A stretch of 64,000 bases of DNA from Pseudomonas sp. GD03919 (GTDB lineage: Bacteria; Pseudomonadota; Gammaproteobacteria; Pseudomonadales; Pseudomonadaceae): NCBI RefSeq assembly GCF_029814935.1, contig NZ_CP104582.1:1302001-1366000 (forward strand), in the 5' to 3' direction. Positions 18,038 through 27,380 of this stretch are shown here, in pieces; the stretch's first letter is position 1; every line of letters starts with the position of its first letter. Both the position numbers and the translations under genes were made by a program. Below the pieces are notes generated by a model that saw only the letters and a list, made by a program, of their open reading frames with translations, did not search any database and was not told the DNA's origin.

Positions 18038-19999
18038 TCAGCCCACCTTGAAGCGACACACCAGTTGCTGCTGATGATCGGCCAGGCTGGCCAGCTCACG
18101 GCTGTTGACGGCGGTCTGTTCGGCGGCGGCACTGACCTGGATGACCAGGTCATTGATGTCGTTGACGTTACGGTTGATTTCTTCCGACACCAGGCTTTGC
18201 TCCTCGGCGGCCGAAGCCACCTGGATGTTGCGGTCGCTGATGCTGGCGATGCCATCGGCGATCTGTACCAGCAGCTCGCCGGCCTTGACCACGTTGTCGG
18301 CGCTGGCCTGCGCCTTGTCCAGGGTTTCCTGCATGGAGCTGGCGGCACGGTCGGAGCCGCTTTGCAGGTTGCTGATTATCTGCTGGATGCTGACGGTTGA
18401 ATCCTGGGTTTTCTGCGCCAGCTGGCGCACCTCGTCGGCGACCACGGCAAAGCCTCGGCCTTGTTCGCCGGCACGGGCGGCTTCGATGGCGGCGTTCAGG
18501 GCCAGCAGGTTGGTCTGCTCGGCGACGCCACGGATGACGTCGAGCACCGAGGAGATGGCATCACTCTCTTTCTTCAGCTCGAGAATGATCCGCGCAGTCT
18601 GCTCGGCCTGCGTCGACAGCGCCTGCACCAGGCGTACGCTGTCCTCTATCTCTCTCTTGCCCTGCAGGGTATTGTCGTTGACCTGGCGCGACATTTCGGC
18701 CGCTTCGGTGGTGCTGCGGGCGACATCCTTGACCGTGGCGCTCATCTCGTTGATGGCGGTAGCGACCTGATCGGTGCCCTGGCGCTGTTGCGCCACGTTC
18801 TGGCTGGTCTGCAGGGCGACGGCCGAGGACTCCTCGGCAGCAGTGGCGACCTGCGCCGCCGCATTGCCGATTTCCTGGATCACGTCCTTGATCTGCTGCG
18901 CCATGTGGTCGAGGTTACGTGCGATCACACCGAACTCGTCACCGCCCTGGTAGCGGGTGTGAGCGGTCAGGTCGCGTCGGGCCAGGGCGACCAGGGTATC
19001 GTTGACATCGCTGACCGCTGACTTGATGTTGCGGATGATCAGCAGCGACAGGAGTACCACGGCCGAGAGCACGCCGAGCATGGCCGCGACGGTCAGCCAC
19101 AGGCTTTGGGCCGCTTCGTCCCGAGCCCGGGTAGCAAGGTTCGCGACGTTCTGGCCCAGCGCGCGTTCGACCTGCACCATCAGGTCGATGCGGTTGGTAG
19201 ATAGCTTGAACCACTCTTCGGGCTGGGTATCGAGGGTTTCGCCCAGTGCCTTCTCCATTGCCGCGCGCTGCAGGTTGCTGGCGGCCTGCGCGGCAGGTTG
19301 TTGCAGCGCGCTGTCGAGCTGGTTCTTGAAATCCGCCGTGGCCCGGCGCTGAAAGGCGTCCTGATAGGCCGCGAACTCACCCAGATTGCGGCTCAGGCGC
19401 GAGAGCTGGTCGGCATTGAGCTGCTTCTGGCTGAAGGTCAGGCCGAGCAGGGCACGTTCGCGCCCGGCGCGCTCCTTCATTTCCACGAACTGGTTCAGGG
19501 CGCCGAGGGCTCGCAGGATGCGCGGATCGCTGACACGTGCCTCCAGCGAGTGGGTGTAGCCAATCAGGCTGACGATCAGACGGGTATAGCGTGCGCCGGA
19601 TTCGCTGCTGTTGATCGATTGCGCGTCCACCTGTTGACGCAGGGTGACGATGTCATTCAGCCCGCCGAGTACTTCGTTGAGTTCGGCCGAGCTTTCTGCC
19701 GACAGGCTGCGCAAGGATGTGATCGCCGCGTCGCTGTCGAGCCGGAACTGGCTCAGCGCATCGCGCATGGACGTACCGCCACTGCCGAGAAAGACGCCAC
19801 TGGCGCCGCGCTCACGCTGCAGGGCGGTGACTGCCACGCTGATTTGCTGAGCGGTGTCACTGGCAGCCAGGGTGTGCTTCATCTCGCTCAGTGTCTCGTA
19901 TTTACCGGCCACATACAGGGCGGAGAAGGCCAGGAAACCCAGTAGGGGGAAGATCAGGATGAGGAGGAGTTTCACGCTCAACGGGGCATTTTTCAGCAT
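18038..19999 (-). CDS. Chemoreceptor with NIT (nitrate/nitrite-sensing-type) domain
   Basis: A 653-aa methyl-accepting chemotaxis protein. TM1 (about 9-31) is followed by a large all-helical periplasmic region starting [18 protein letters not shown], the signature of NIT domains (QRERG). TM2 lies near 303-325, then HAMP, then the signalling domain with the tip [23 protein letters not shown] domains bind nitrate or nitrite in characterised proteins such as NasR, so that is the predicted ligand class, not proven here. The protein ends without a CheR-binding pentapeptide. It is transcribed alone; the upstream 720 bases contain no gene. Confidence 0.88.
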   Translation of the reverse strand: MLKNAPLSVKLLLILIFPLLGFLAFSALYVAGKYETLSEMKHTLAASDTAQQISVAVTALQRERGASGVFLGSGGTSMRDALSQFRLDSDAAITSLRSLSAESSAELNEVLGGLNDIVTLRQQVDAQSINSSESGARYTRLIVSLIGYTHSLEARVSDPRILRALGALNQFVEMKERAGRERALLGLTFSQKQLNADQLSRLSRNLGEFAAYQDAFQRRATADFKNQLDSALQQPAAQAASNLQRAAMEKALGETLDTQPEEWFKLSTNRIDLMVQVERALGQNVANLATRARDEAAQSLWLTVAAMLGVLSAVVLLSLLIIRNIKSAVSDVNDTLVALARRDLTAHTRYQGGDEFGVIARNLDHMAQQIKDVIQEIGNAAAQVATAAEESSAVALQTSQNVAQQRQGTDQVATAINEMSATVKDVARSTTEAAEMSRQVNDNTLQGKREIEDSVRLVQALSTQAEQTARIILELKKESDAISSVLDVIRGVAEQTNLLALNAAIEAARAGEQGRGFAVVADEVRQLAQKTQDSTVSIQQIISNLQSGSDRAASSMQETLDKAQASADNVVKAGELLVQIADGIASISDRNIQVASAAEEQSLVSEEINRNVNDINDLVIQVSAAAEQTAVNSRELASLADHQQQLVCRFKVG

Positions 20000-20719
20000 C
20001 GCTTTAGGCCTATCTCTGAAGTGAGGTATTGGCAGGCGAACGACGCTGGCCGAAGGTCTGTCGACCGAGGGTGATTCGCGCGTTCAGGGATCTGGCTGCC
20101 CCTTTGGGTGCACTGCGTGGTATCGACTGTTTCAAGTATTGGCGCCGTGGTCCGATGGCCGGCCCGTTCATAGGGCGTTGCGGCCATATCGGTCTGGCGC
20201 ATATTCCGGGCACATGCATGGAATGCTCATCGTACGTTCGGCAGGTTTCTTTAACGCAATCTGCGAGCCAGCATTGGCACGATGATGAGCATTCAGGCAT
20301 GACACAGAATGTGCTTGGACGCAGTCATCAGATTAGAGAGAATCTCTGGTCGATTCTTGACCGGCAGCAACGAATCACTGTTTTGTCTGCTGCGTGGTGC
20401 CCCATGCTGGCCTGCAGGCCGTGCAGCAGGCAGCAGTCCTGAATGGCGCATGTGGCTTGGCTGCCCTTGTTGCGTTGCCAGTCCCGGAGCTGACGTGCTG
20501 ATGCGTCGCTGTTCAATGCCCTCTTCAGCTGACCCTCTTGTGCGCCATTACGGCGCACACTGTTCTATGCCTGTGCGCAGCGTGCTGGGCGAGTCGGCGT
20601 AATCCATGTAGGCGGGCCTGAGACAGGCATGCGCGGTGCTGTCTGCGCCGGATTTTGCGCAAGAACGTTCAAGACCTTCAGCGGCCATGCGGTTAAGCTC
20701 AGCAGCGCAAGGAGGTTCC
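20000..20719. other. 720-base gene-free stretch
   Basis: No open frame here has a believable start and homology; short frames exist on both strands but look like shadows. I found no clear terminator, tRNA or repeat. It could hold an unrecognised small RNA or the eroded remains of a gene between the chemoreceptor and azlC. Confidence 0.4.
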
Positions 20720-21430
20720 ATGTCCCGTCAACACGAATTCACCCAGGGCGCCCGCGATATGCTGCCGATGCTGCTCGGCGCCATTCCCTTCGGCATCATC
20801 TTCGGTAGCCTGGCCGGCGCTGCAGGGCTCGATGCCTGGCAAACCCTGGGCATGTCCATGCTGGTGTTCGCCGGTTCGGCGCAGTTCATCGCCATCAGCC
20901 TGCTGGCCGGCGGTGCCGGTATCGCCGTGGTGTTGTTGACCACTTTCGTGGTCAATCTGCGTCATGCGTTGTACAGCGCCAGCCTGCAGCCCTACGTGCG
21001 TCACTTGCGCAAGCGCTGGCGCATGCCGTTGGCCTTCTGGCTCACCGATGAGGCCTATGCGGTGGTGGTGCAGCGTTATGCCCGCGGGGACCAGGGGATC
21101 TACCGGCATTGGTACTTCCTTGGTGCGGCCCTGGCCATGTACGGCAACTGGCAGTTGTGCACGTTGGTGGGGGTGCTGTTTGGCCAGGCCGTGCCAGACA
21201 TCGGCGCTTGGGGGCTGGATTTCGCCATGCTGGCGACCTTCATCGGCATTGTCGTACCGATGCTGCGCAACCAGCCGCAGGTAGCGGCGGCCTTGGTCGC
21301 GGCTGCCGTGGCGCTGGCATGCCATGCCTTGCCCTACAAGCTCGGCCTGATGGCGGCAGCCGCCAGCGGTATCGTCGTCGGTGTGTGGTTGGAGCGGCGC
21401 AAACCGGCGCTGCAGGAGGAGTGGGGCTGA
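20720..21430 (+). CDS. azlC: AzlC-family branched-chain amino acid exporter subunit
   Basis: A 236-aa inner-membrane protein of the AzlC/YgaZ family, the large subunit of a branched-chain amino acid (or methionine) exporter. The family hallmark is visible as FVVNLRHALYSASL with the membrane-embedded NLRH, preceded by MLVFAGSAQFIAISLLAGG. A strong RBS GGAGG sits 5 bases before the ATG. The stop overlaps the start of azlD by one base (TGATG), showing translational coupling. The exported substrate is a family-level inference. Confidence 0.9.
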   Translation: MSRQHEFTQGARDMLPMLLGAIPFGIIFGSLAGAAGLDAWQTLGMSMLVFAGSAQFIAISLLAGGAGIAVVLLTTFVVNLRHALYSASLQPYVRHLRKRWRMPLAFWLTDEAYAVVVQRYARGDQGIYRHWYFLGAALAMYGNWQLCTLVGVLFGQAVPDIGAWGLDFAMLATFIGIVVPMLRNQPQVAAALVAAAVALACHALPYKLGLMAAAASGIVVGVWLERRKPALQEEWG

Positions 21431-21759
21431 TGGATATCTGGTTGCTGATCCTGGGCATGCTGGCGATCACCTTCGCTACACGCTACAGCCTGTTCGCCTT
21501 TCCCGATCTGCGTTTTCCACCCGTGATCAGGCAGGGGCTGCACTACGTACCGACGGCGGTGCTCACGGCCATCGTGGTGCCTGGCATGTTACTGCCGGAT
21601 GGGCAGCACTGGGCGCTGAGCTGGAACAACGCCTACCTGCTGGCGGGCGTCGCCGCCATTGCCATTGCCGCCTTCACGCGGCATTTGCTGGCGACCATCG
21701 GCGGCGGGCTGCTGGTGTTCTTCGTGTTGCGCTGGGCGTTCGGTCAGTTGCCGATCTGA
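21430..21759 (+). CDS. azlD: AzlD-family exporter small subunit
   Basis: A 109-aa membrane protein with four hydrophobic segments, the small partner of AzlC. The family motif ATRYSLFAF appears near residue 16-24, followed by VPTAVLTAIVVPGML. It overlaps azlC by one base. The pair forms a complete AzlCD exporter; no regulator gene (Lrp type) is adjacent. Confidence 0.9.
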   Translation: MDIWLLILGMLAITFATRYSLFAFPDLRFPPVIRQGLHYVPTAVLTAIVVPGMLLPDGQHWALSWNNAYLLAGVAAIAIAAFTRHLLATIGGGLLVFFVLRWAFGQLPI

Positions 21760-21785
21760 GTCACCTTGGCCTGCCTGGGGCGCGG

Positions 21786-22355
21786 TTATGCCAGTGTGCA
21801 GATCTTCAGCTCGCGCTGGCTCAGGCGCAGGTCCTGTTCGTTGGCCTTGAGTAGCAGAACCTGGTCGTCGACGCTCAGCTCCTCATGGGCATGGCCTTCG
21901 ACCTGGCTGCGATAGTGGCTTTCACCGGAGTGGCGGCGCAGGCATTGATAGCGCTGCAGGCGTGGCTCGACCCGTAGGCTGAGTACATCCACGTAAGCGA
22001 CCGTGACTTCATCGCGCTGCCCGGTTTCCAGGGCGCTGCGTTGCAGCAAGGGGGTGTGGGTGAAGGGCGAAGCCGAGAGCATGATGTGCTGGCAATGCTG
22101 CAGGTCGTGGCGCGGTTCGCCATTGAGTAGCCAGTGGCCGCGCAGGTCACGTTGCAGGCAGAGCTTGCGCGGCCCCTGGTTGTCGACCTTGAGCCAGAGG
22201 CGGCGAAAGCGCCAGCGTGGGTCGCAATCGATCATGTAGCTGGCCGCGATGCTGTTGCCTCTGATCACCTGCATGAGGTGGCTGGTGGCGTGAATGCCAT
22301 TGGCATCCTGGTTCAGACGTAGCGTCTCCACGCCGGGCGTGTGACGGGTTTCCAT
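21786..22355 (-). CDS. Putative glycolipid-binding domain protein
   Basis: A 189-aa cytoplasmic protein matching the putative glycolipid-binding family (PF06475-type). Supporting stretches are YMIDCDPRWRFRRLWLKVD, then LNGEPRHDLQHCQHIMLSAS and PFTHTPLLQRSAL, in the order and spacing of the family, ending with VDVLSLRVEPRLQRYQ. The family name comes from structural work and no enzyme activity is assigned. The gene is convergent with azlD and monocistronic. Confidence 0.75.
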   Translation of the reverse strand: METRHTPGVETLRLNQDANGIHATSHLMQVIRGNSIAASYMIDCDPRWRFRRLWLKVDNQGPRKLCLQRDLRGHWLLNGEPRHDLQHCQHIMLSASPFTHTPLLQRSALETGQRDEVTVAYVDVLSLRVEPRLQRYQCLRRHSGESHYRSQVEGHAHEELSVDDQVLLLKANEQDLRLSQRELKICTLA

Positions 22356-22534
22356 GCCAGAGTCTGTTGCATCGGGGCTGCTCCATGCCGCATGCGAAAA
22401 GGAGGGAAGGGCGGCATGCGCGCGCAGAACACAATCCCTCGTGTTCCATCGTTGTTGTGGCGCGCAGAATAAAGTGATGGCGATCCGATGTCTGTAAGCT
22501 TTTGGCTACAGATGTGTCGCACCTTGGCGTATTT

Positions 22535-22872
22535 TCAGGCCTTGCGGGTCAGGGGGGAGCGCTCGAACGTCACGCCCTCCAGGCCGTGCTCCAGCAATGC
22601 GCGAATGTTGCCGTGATCGTTGCCTTGCGGGGTGGCCAGCACGCTGCGGTAGTGTTCGCCGAAGGCGCGCAGGGCTTCGTCCTGGCTCAGGCCTTCGAGC
22701 AGCGCCAGGCCCAGGGTCTTGCAGGAGCCTTCGTTCTGTCCGGCAGCATTCTCCACGTTCCCGTTGCGAAAAGCGCTGGGCTGATAGTCGTAGTGCTCGG
22801 CGACAAAGGCCAGGGTTTCACTGAAAGCGTAATCGTCCTGTTGCAGGCGGCTGCGCAGTTCGTTCAGGGCGG

Positions 22873-22876
<4 letters not shown>
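22535..22876 (-). CDS. HopJ-family protein
   Basis: A 113-aa protein of the HopJ type III effector family (PF08888), with FRNGNVENAAGQNEGSCKTL and LRAFGEHYRSVL. Despite the name, this family is common in non-pathogens and most members are cytoplasmic with no secretion evidence; nothing nearby suggests a type III system. Its ATG overlaps the stop of the DUF1244 gene by 4 bases, so the two form an operon. Function is unknown. Confidence 0.85.
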
Positions 22877-23166
<290 letters not shown>

Positions 23167-23231
23167 GATGGGCTCTCCGGGAGATGGTGGCGGCGATGAT
23201 AAGAGCCTCGCCGGAGAGCGGCAAGCCGCTG

Positions 23232-23603
23232 TCAGCGATGACCCGCCAGGGTAATGGAGACCGACTCAGCGAAGCGCAGGGCATGCGGTTTGTCCACTTC
23301 CACTTCGGCGTAGCGCACGGCCTGGTGAGCCATGACCAGATCAAGAATTTCCTGAGTCAGGCGTTCGAGCAGGGCGAAACGGTTACCCTCCACGTGAGCG
23401 ATGATCGCCTTGGTGATGGTGCGATAATTCAGCGCATGCTCGATATCGTTGACCTCAACCGCATCGACGGCAGGGTAGAGAATGGTGAGGTTGATCAACA
23501 CGTCCTGCTTGTTGTTGATCTCCTCTTCCTTGATACCGATATAGGTGCGCAGGCGCAGATCCTTGACGCGGATTCGCGCCATTCCGGGTTCCAGTCGCGG
23601 CAT
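23232..23603 (-). CDS. folX: Dihydroneopterin triphosphate 2'-epimerase FolX
   Basis: A 123-aa tunnelling-fold enzyme that epimerises dihydroneopterin triphosphate to dihydromonapterin triphosphate. Typical sequence includes [20 protein letters not shown] and [20 protein letters not shown]. The last gene of a folM-folE-folX operon; its ATG overlaps the folE stop by one base. Together the three make tetrahydromonapterin, the cofactor used by phenylalanine hydroxylase in Pseudomonas. Upstream LOV/MerR genes and operator-like repeats suggest light-dependent expression. A second start at residue 8 (MARIRVKDL) is possible. Confidence 0.92.
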   Translation of the reverse strand: MPRLEPGMARIRVKDLRLRTYIGIKEEEINNKQDVLINLTILYPAVDAVEVNDIEHALNYRTITKAIIAHVEGNRFALLERLTQEILDLVMAHQAVRYAEVEVDKPHALRFAESVSITLAGHR

Positions 23604-24163
23604 CAGTTGCTCCGTCCGATCAGTTGCAGGAATTCATGGCGAGTGTTGCAGGACTCACGGAAGGCGCCCAGCATCACCGAGCTGCTCATCACCGAGTTCT
23701 GCTTCTCCACGCCGCGCATCATCATGCACATGTGCTTGGCCTCGATCACCACGGCCACGCCGGCAGCGTTGGTCACGCGCTGGATCGCATCGGCGATCTG
23801 CTTGGTGAGGTTTTCCTGGATCTGCAGGCGTCGTGCGTACATGTCGACGATACGCGCGACCTTGGACAGCCCCAGCACTTTGCCAGTGGGGATGTAGGCG
23901 ACATGCGCCTTGCCGATGAAGGGCAGCAGGTGGTGCTCGCACAGCGAGTACAGCTCGATGTCCTTGACGATCACCATCTCGTCGTTGTCGGACTCGAACA
24001 GGGCGCCGTTGACGATTTCGTCCAGTGATTGCTGATAGCCGTGGCAAAGGTATTGCATGGCTTTGGCAGCCCGCTTGGGCGTGTCGAGCAGGCCTTCGCG
24101 TTCGGGGTTTTCACCCAGGCCTACAAGGATTTCGCGGTATTGCTGGGAAAGGGGATGGCTCAT
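23603..24163 (-). CDS. folE: GTP cyclohydrolase I
   Basis: A 186-aa enzyme converting GTP to dihydroneopterin triphosphate, the first step of pterin synthesis. Zinc ligands appear in [15 protein letters not shown] (Cys and His) and in [12 protein letters not shown] (second Cys). [15 protein letters not shown] is the usual C-terminal signature. The frame extends 15 codons further upstream; [13 protein letters not shown] was chosen as in homologues. It sits 22 bases after folM and overlaps folX. A folE paralogue is among the light-induced genes of P. putida, which is relevant given the adjacent photoreceptor genes. Confidence 0.95.
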   Translation of the reverse strand: MSHPLSQQYREILVGLGENPEREGLLDTPKRAAKAMQYLCHGYQQSLDEIVNGALFESDNDEMVIVKDIELYSLCEHHLLPFIGKAHVAYIPTGKVLGLSKVARIVDMYARRLQIQENLTKQIADAIQRVTNAAGVAVVIEAKHMCMMMRGVEKQNSVMSSSVMLGAFRESCNTRHEFLQLIGRSN

Positions 24164-24185
24164 GGCAGTGTCCTGGGCAGTCGCG

Positions 24186-24896
24186 TCACTTGAGGTGGCG
24201 GCCGCCATTGAGGGTAAGGGTTGTTCCGGTTACGTAGGGGTTGTCCAGCAGGTAACGCAAACTCTGGTAGAAGGCCTGTGGGCCAGGCTCGATGCCCAGC
24301 GCCGATTTGGCCAGGGTCTTGCTCCGGTAGGCGTCGTCGTCGCTGTCGTTGAACATCAGCAGCGCCGGGGCAATGCTGTTGACCTTGATACGCGGTGCCA
24401 GGCGCGCAGCGAATGACAGGGTCAGGCTCTCCAGACCTGCCTTGCTGGCGCAGTAGGCGGGGCGATTGGCGCTGCCCTTGCGTACCACATCGTCACTGAC
24501 ATGGACGATATCGGCGTGCTCCGACTGCAGCAGCAGGTCGCTGCAATGCAGGTTGATCAGGTAGGGCGCAAGCATGTGCACGTTGAACAGCTGCCGAAAC
24601 GCTTGTGCTTCTTCGCCAGGTGTTTCGGCGAGCCATTGCGAGGCGTTGTGTACGATAGCGCGCAAGCCTTGGCACTGAGCCTTGAGTTGATCGATAAAGG
24701 CCAGAATCCCAGGCTCACTGCTAAAGTCAGCCTGCAAGGCGATGGCGCCACGTTCACGCAGTTGCATGATGCTGTCACGCTCGCGGCGATAGCTGACGAT
24801 CACCGCCTGGCCTTCGTCGAGCAAGCGCTCGGCACAGTAGAGGCCGACCCTCTGGCCGGCGCCGGTGATCAGGATGGGAAATTGGGCAGCGCTCAT
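24186..24896 (-). CDS. folM: Dihydromonapterin reductase FolM
   Basis: A 236-aa short-chain dehydrogenase of the FolM type, which reduces dihydromonapterin to tetrahydromonapterin using NADPH. The nucleotide-binding start is [19 protein letters not shown], the NAS motif is VHNASQW, the active site is [11 protein letters not shown], and the C-terminus has [16 protein letters not shown]. It is the first gene of the folM-folE-folX operon. The 309-base region upstream carries two clusters of TGTACA-like half-sites and an extended -10 (TGGTATAAC). Confidence 0.92.
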   Translation of the reverse strand: MSAAQFPILITGAGQRVGLYCAERLLDEGQAVIVSYRRERDSIMQLRERGAIALQADFSSEPGILAFIDQLKAQCQGLRAIVHNASQWLAETPGEEAQAFRQLFNVHMLAPYLINLHCSDLLLQSEHADIVHVSDDVVRKGSANRPAYCASKAGLESLTLSFAARLAPRIKVNSIAPALLMFNDSDDDAYRSKTLAKSALGIEPGPQAFYQSLRYLLDNPYVTGTTLTLNGGRHLK

Positions 24897-24981
24897 CTGC
24901 GGCTCGCACGGTAGAAATTGGGGGCCTGGTTAATACCGCCTCGGGATACCTGACCAGTGGCAGGCGGTACTCACCAGACCG

Positions 24982-25020
24982 TGTACAAAGTTATACCAGA
25001 GTGCAGGGTTGTACAACCCT
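24982..25020 (-). promoter_or_regulatory. folM promoter with PplR-like operator
   Basis: Half-sites TGTACA (24982-24987), TATACC (24992-24997) and TGTACA (25010-25015). The last two are separated by exactly 12 bases and match 11 of 12 specified positions of the TRTACA-N12-TGTAYA consensus recalled for PplR1 of P. putida. On the minus strand the region reads as an extended -10 TGGTATAAC toward folM, with the 16-base palindrome AGGGTTGTACAACCCT (25005-25020) at the -35. The operator thus covers the promoter. Confidence 0.65.
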
Positions 25021-25111
25021 GAGAAGTATGGGGGCTTGTCGTCATGAGCGGCGCGGAAGCCTATTTTGCTGACTTTTAAGGTTTTTTTTAGGTTGGTTAG
25101 CGGAGTATTTT

Positions 25112-25146
25112 TGTACTTTAGCTGTACGGGATGGTTGTTTTGTACA
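25112..25146. promoter_or_regulatory. Second TGTACA-type operator cluster
   Basis: Half-sites TGTACT (25112-25117), TGTACG (25123-25128) and TGTACA (25141-25146). The second and third are again 12 bases apart (11 of 12 consensus positions), and the first is offset by 11, repeating the architecture of the folM-proximal cluster. Which promoter it serves is unclear, since the gene at 25206 ends rather than starts here. Apart from these sites the 309-base gap 24897-25205 holds nothing recognisable. Confidence 0.55.
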
Positions 25147-25205
25147 GGTGTGGGCTGTGCACGCGGCGCAGTCGGCCAGCTGTTGGCTGGCCGATGGAGG
25201 GGGAT

Positions 25206-25772
25206 TCAGGGTTTGCCGATGCTGGCCGCGCGTCTGCTCAAGCGGCGCGGGCCGTTGCCCTGCAGCCAGGGTTCCAGCAGGCGAGTCGATAGCGGGATGA
25301 ACAGGTAAGTCATCAGCGGCGTCAGGGCCAGGGTCGACAGCAGCACGCGGCTGACCAGCGACAGGTCGGAAAGCCAGGTGCCGAACAACAGGTTGAAGGT
25401 CAGGGACACCGGAAAGAAGGCCAGCCAGATGGCTACGCTCTGTTTCCAGCGTGGTGGCTGGCGGTGTGCGCTGCCAAACCAGGCATCGAGACCGATCGCA
25501 CGCTTTTCCAGCGGCTGGGCGAACAGACCGCTACCGCGTTGCAGCCAGGCCTGGCGAGAGGCGGAGTGCTCCCAGGCAGCCATGGTCTGCTCGTCGCTAA
25601 AACGAAAGACGATCTGAAATTCGTCGTCACCGGCAGGCGGGGCCAGAACGCCTGAGCCGAGGTAGCCCGGAAAATCGGTGGCCAGGTGTTCGCCCTCGCG
25701 CAGCCAGGCGATGAAGTCGTGATAACGGCCATTGGCAACGCGGCGCGCCACCATCAGGGTAACGGGGGACAT
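25206..25772 (-). CDS. ABM-domain protein with C-terminal membrane segments
   Basis: A 188-aa protein. Residues 1-95 form an antibiotic-biosynthesis-monooxygenase (dimeric alpha-beta barrel) domain, with VTLMVARRVANGRYHDFIAW and FQIVFRFSDEQTMAAWEHS. A basic linker (PPRWKQSVAIWLAFFPVSLT) leads into two or three membrane helices (about 110-165). This ABM-plus-membrane layout is known in bacteria but without an assigned substrate; quinone or heme-like small molecules are guesses. RBS AAGGAGATACACA precedes the ATG. It lies downstream of the DCC-family gene, 111 bases apart, within the suspected light-response locus. Confidence 0.8.
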   Translation of the reverse strand: MSPVTLMVARRVANGRYHDFIAWLREGEHLATDFPGYLGSGVLAPPAGDDEFQIVFRFSDEQTMAAWEHSASRQAWLQRGSGLFAQPLEKRAIGLDAWFGSAHRQPPRWKQSVAIWLAFFPVSLTFNLLFGTWLSDLSLVSRVLLSTLALTPLMTYLFIPLSTRLLEPWLQGNGPRRLSRRAASIGKP

Positions 25773-25883
25773 TGTGTATCTCCTTGAGTGTTGCCGTTCG
25801 CCGGGTATGGCTCATGGCGTAATCGCGCACGGGGTGGTGTGCTCGATACAAACGCAGCAAGGATTATTCCCGTTTTGCTGAAA

Positions 25884-26321
25884 TTAGCCAGCCCCGCCGG
25901 ATGGCGGGCGCTGGCTCGGACAGGCCTCGCCCTTGCGGCAACGCGCTGCACCATCCGGGTGCGGCAGGCGGGCCAGATGCGGGCGCAACCGGCAGAACAG
26001 CCGGTAACCCCACTCCAGCAGGGGGCGCAGAGGACGCCAGCGCAGTGGCGCGACCCAGCGTCCCAGGCCCGCGGCCTCCCAGCTCCACAGGCTGGCATCG
26101 AGGCCATACAGCCACTGCCCATCGGCCCAGCGCGCGTGCAGGCGATCCTGCATGGCTGTGAGGGTGACGCCCAGCGGCGCAGGGTCGAAGTCCCCGGCGG
26201 CAATGTCCACCAGCAGCAGGCGTTGTGGTGATGCATGCTGGCTGAGCATGCGAATTTCGCGGGCGCACAGCGGACAGTCGCCGTCGAAATACAGGGTCAA
26301 TGGCCAGGCAGGATTGTGCAT
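25884..26321 (-). CDS. DCC-family (DUF393) thiol-disulfide oxidoreductase-like protein
   Basis: A 145-aa protein of the DUF393/DCC family, with the eponymous motif in LYFDGDCPLCAREIRML (residues 10-26: D-G-D-C-P-L-C). The two cysteines form a thioredoxin-like C-x2-C. The rest is helical and basic. It is divergent from the merR gene across 54 bases that contain operator-like repeats, so both may be controlled by the same regulator. The open frame extends far upstream over merR without homology; the chosen ATG follows AAGG. Exact redox partner is unknown. Confidence 0.85.
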   Translation of the reverse strand: MHNPAWPLTLYFDGDCPLCAREIRMLSQHASPQRLLLVDIAAGDFDPAPLGVTLTAMQDRLHARWADGQWLYGLDASLWSWEAAGLGRWVAPLRWRPLRPLLEWGYRLFCRLRPHLARLPHPDGAARCRKGEACPSQRPPSGGAG

Positions 26322-26331
26322 AAAGTAGCCT

Positions 26332-26355
26332 TGTATAGTTCTTGCACAATGTAAG
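26332..26355. promoter_or_regulatory. Operator-like repeats between DCC gene and merR
   Basis: TGTATA (26332-26337), TGCACA (26343-26348) and TGTAAG (26350-26355). The first and last are separated by 12 bases, giving 9 of 12 consensus positions for TRTACA-N12-TGTAYA. On the minus strand TTGTAA (26370-26375) and TACATT (26348-26353) with 17-base spacing form a possible promoter for the DCC gene; on the plus strand TATAGT (26334-26339) could be the -10 of merR. Autoregulation is therefore plausible but weaker than the fol sites. Confidence 0.4.
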
Positions 26356-26375
26356 CCGACCTTGGCTGGGTTACA

Positions 26376-27365
26376 ATGCCTGTGAATTTCGTTGCCGTGA
26401 TGCCCGAAGCCATGCCAGAACTCGCCTCCGTCACATCGCTTGCGTCCAGCGCCTTGAAGCAGGAAGAGCTGTTCCCCATCCGCGAGGTTTCTCGTATCAC
26501 CGGCGTCAACCCGGTGACCCTGCGGGCGTGGGAGCGGCGTTACGGCCTGATTCAGCCCACGCGCACTGACAGCGGTCATCGCCTTTACTCGCATGCCGAT
26601 ATCGAAACGGTGCGCAGTATCCTGGCCTGGATCGAGCGCGGCGTAGCGGTGAGCAAGGTGGGTTCGATTCTGGCCAAGAGCGCCAGCAGCCGCAGTGCAG
26701 CCACCCCGGCGTACAACGAAGTCAGCAGTGACGACTGGAGCGAGTGGCAGGATCAGGTGCGCAGCGCGCTGCAGAACTTCGATGAGCCTCGTCTGGAGCG
26801 CCTGTACGGGCAGATATTTTCCTGCTACCCGCTGCCTGTGGTGTTTCAGGACATTGTCATGCCGGTGTGGCAGGAATTGCTGCTGCATCAGGATGAGGTC
26901 GGTCAGCGCGGTGAATGGCTGATGCTCGATGGTTTCCTGCGTGGGCGCTGCTGGCAGCGTTTGCAACTGGGGCGTGACGATGCCCGTGAGCGTGTCCTGC
27001 TGGTGGCGCTGCCGGGGCAATGCCGCGAGCTGGAGTTGCTGGTTGCTGCCTTGCTGTTGGGCAATCAGGATATCGATATCACGGTAATGGGGCCTGGTGT
27101 ACCGCTGGCGGACCTGGCGCTGATCTGTGAGCGTATGCAGCCGCAGGCGCTGGTGCTGTTCAGCAATCAGCCGCCAGGCGAGGAGTTGCCGAGGCAGCTG
27201 TCACGTCTGGCGCTGGGCCTGCAATGCCCGGTATTGCTGGCTGGTGACAGTGCCGATCTGGCCGAGGACAGCCTGGCGGGCTCGCCCATCGCATGCCTGG
27301 GTAATGAAGCGCGTCTGATGCAGCGACGTCTGCAGCAGTTCCTGGCGGGCCATCTCGATACCTGA
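26376..27365 (+). CDS. MerR-family regulator, class II LitR/PplR-like
   Basis: A 329-aa regulator. The MerR DNA-binding domain (about 32-100) reads FPIREVSRITGVNPVTLRAW, and the long C-terminal region (about 130-320) has the layout of the B12-dependent LitR/CarH photoreceptors: a helical bundle, then a Rossmann-like domain (VLLVALPGQCRELELLVAAL). The cobalamin-ligand histidine motif (DxHxxG) is absent (GQCREL instead), so it should not bind B12. In P. putida such class II proteins (PplR1-3) work with short LOV photoreceptors. A LOV gene lies 0.7 kb downstream. A second start at residue 9 (MPEAMPEL) is possible. Confidence 0.85.
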   Translation: MPVNFVAVMPEAMPELASVTSLASSALKQEELFPIREVSRITGVNPVTLRAWERRYGLIQPTRTDSGHRLYSHADIETVRSILAWIERGVAVSKVGSILAKSASSRSAATPAYNEVSSDDWSEWQDQVRSALQNFDEPRLERLYGQIFSCYPLPVVFQDIVMPVWQELLLHQDEVGQRGEWLMLDGFLRGRCWQRLQLGRDDARERVLLVALPGQCRELELLVAALLLGNQDIDITVMGPGVPLADLALICERMQPQALVLFSNQPPGEELPRQLSRLALGLQCPVLLAGDSADLAEDSLAGSPIACLGNEARLMQRRLQQFLAGHLDT

Positions 27366-27380
27366 CGACTCAGGCAACGA

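Noticed and set aside
21786..22355. Reading the glycolipid-binding-domain protein as a secreted lectin
   Set aside because: No signal peptide is present; the family name is structural only.
25066..25308. Plus-strand open frame over the second operator cluster
   Set aside because: It runs antisense into the ABM gene and has no domain or RBS; treated as chance.
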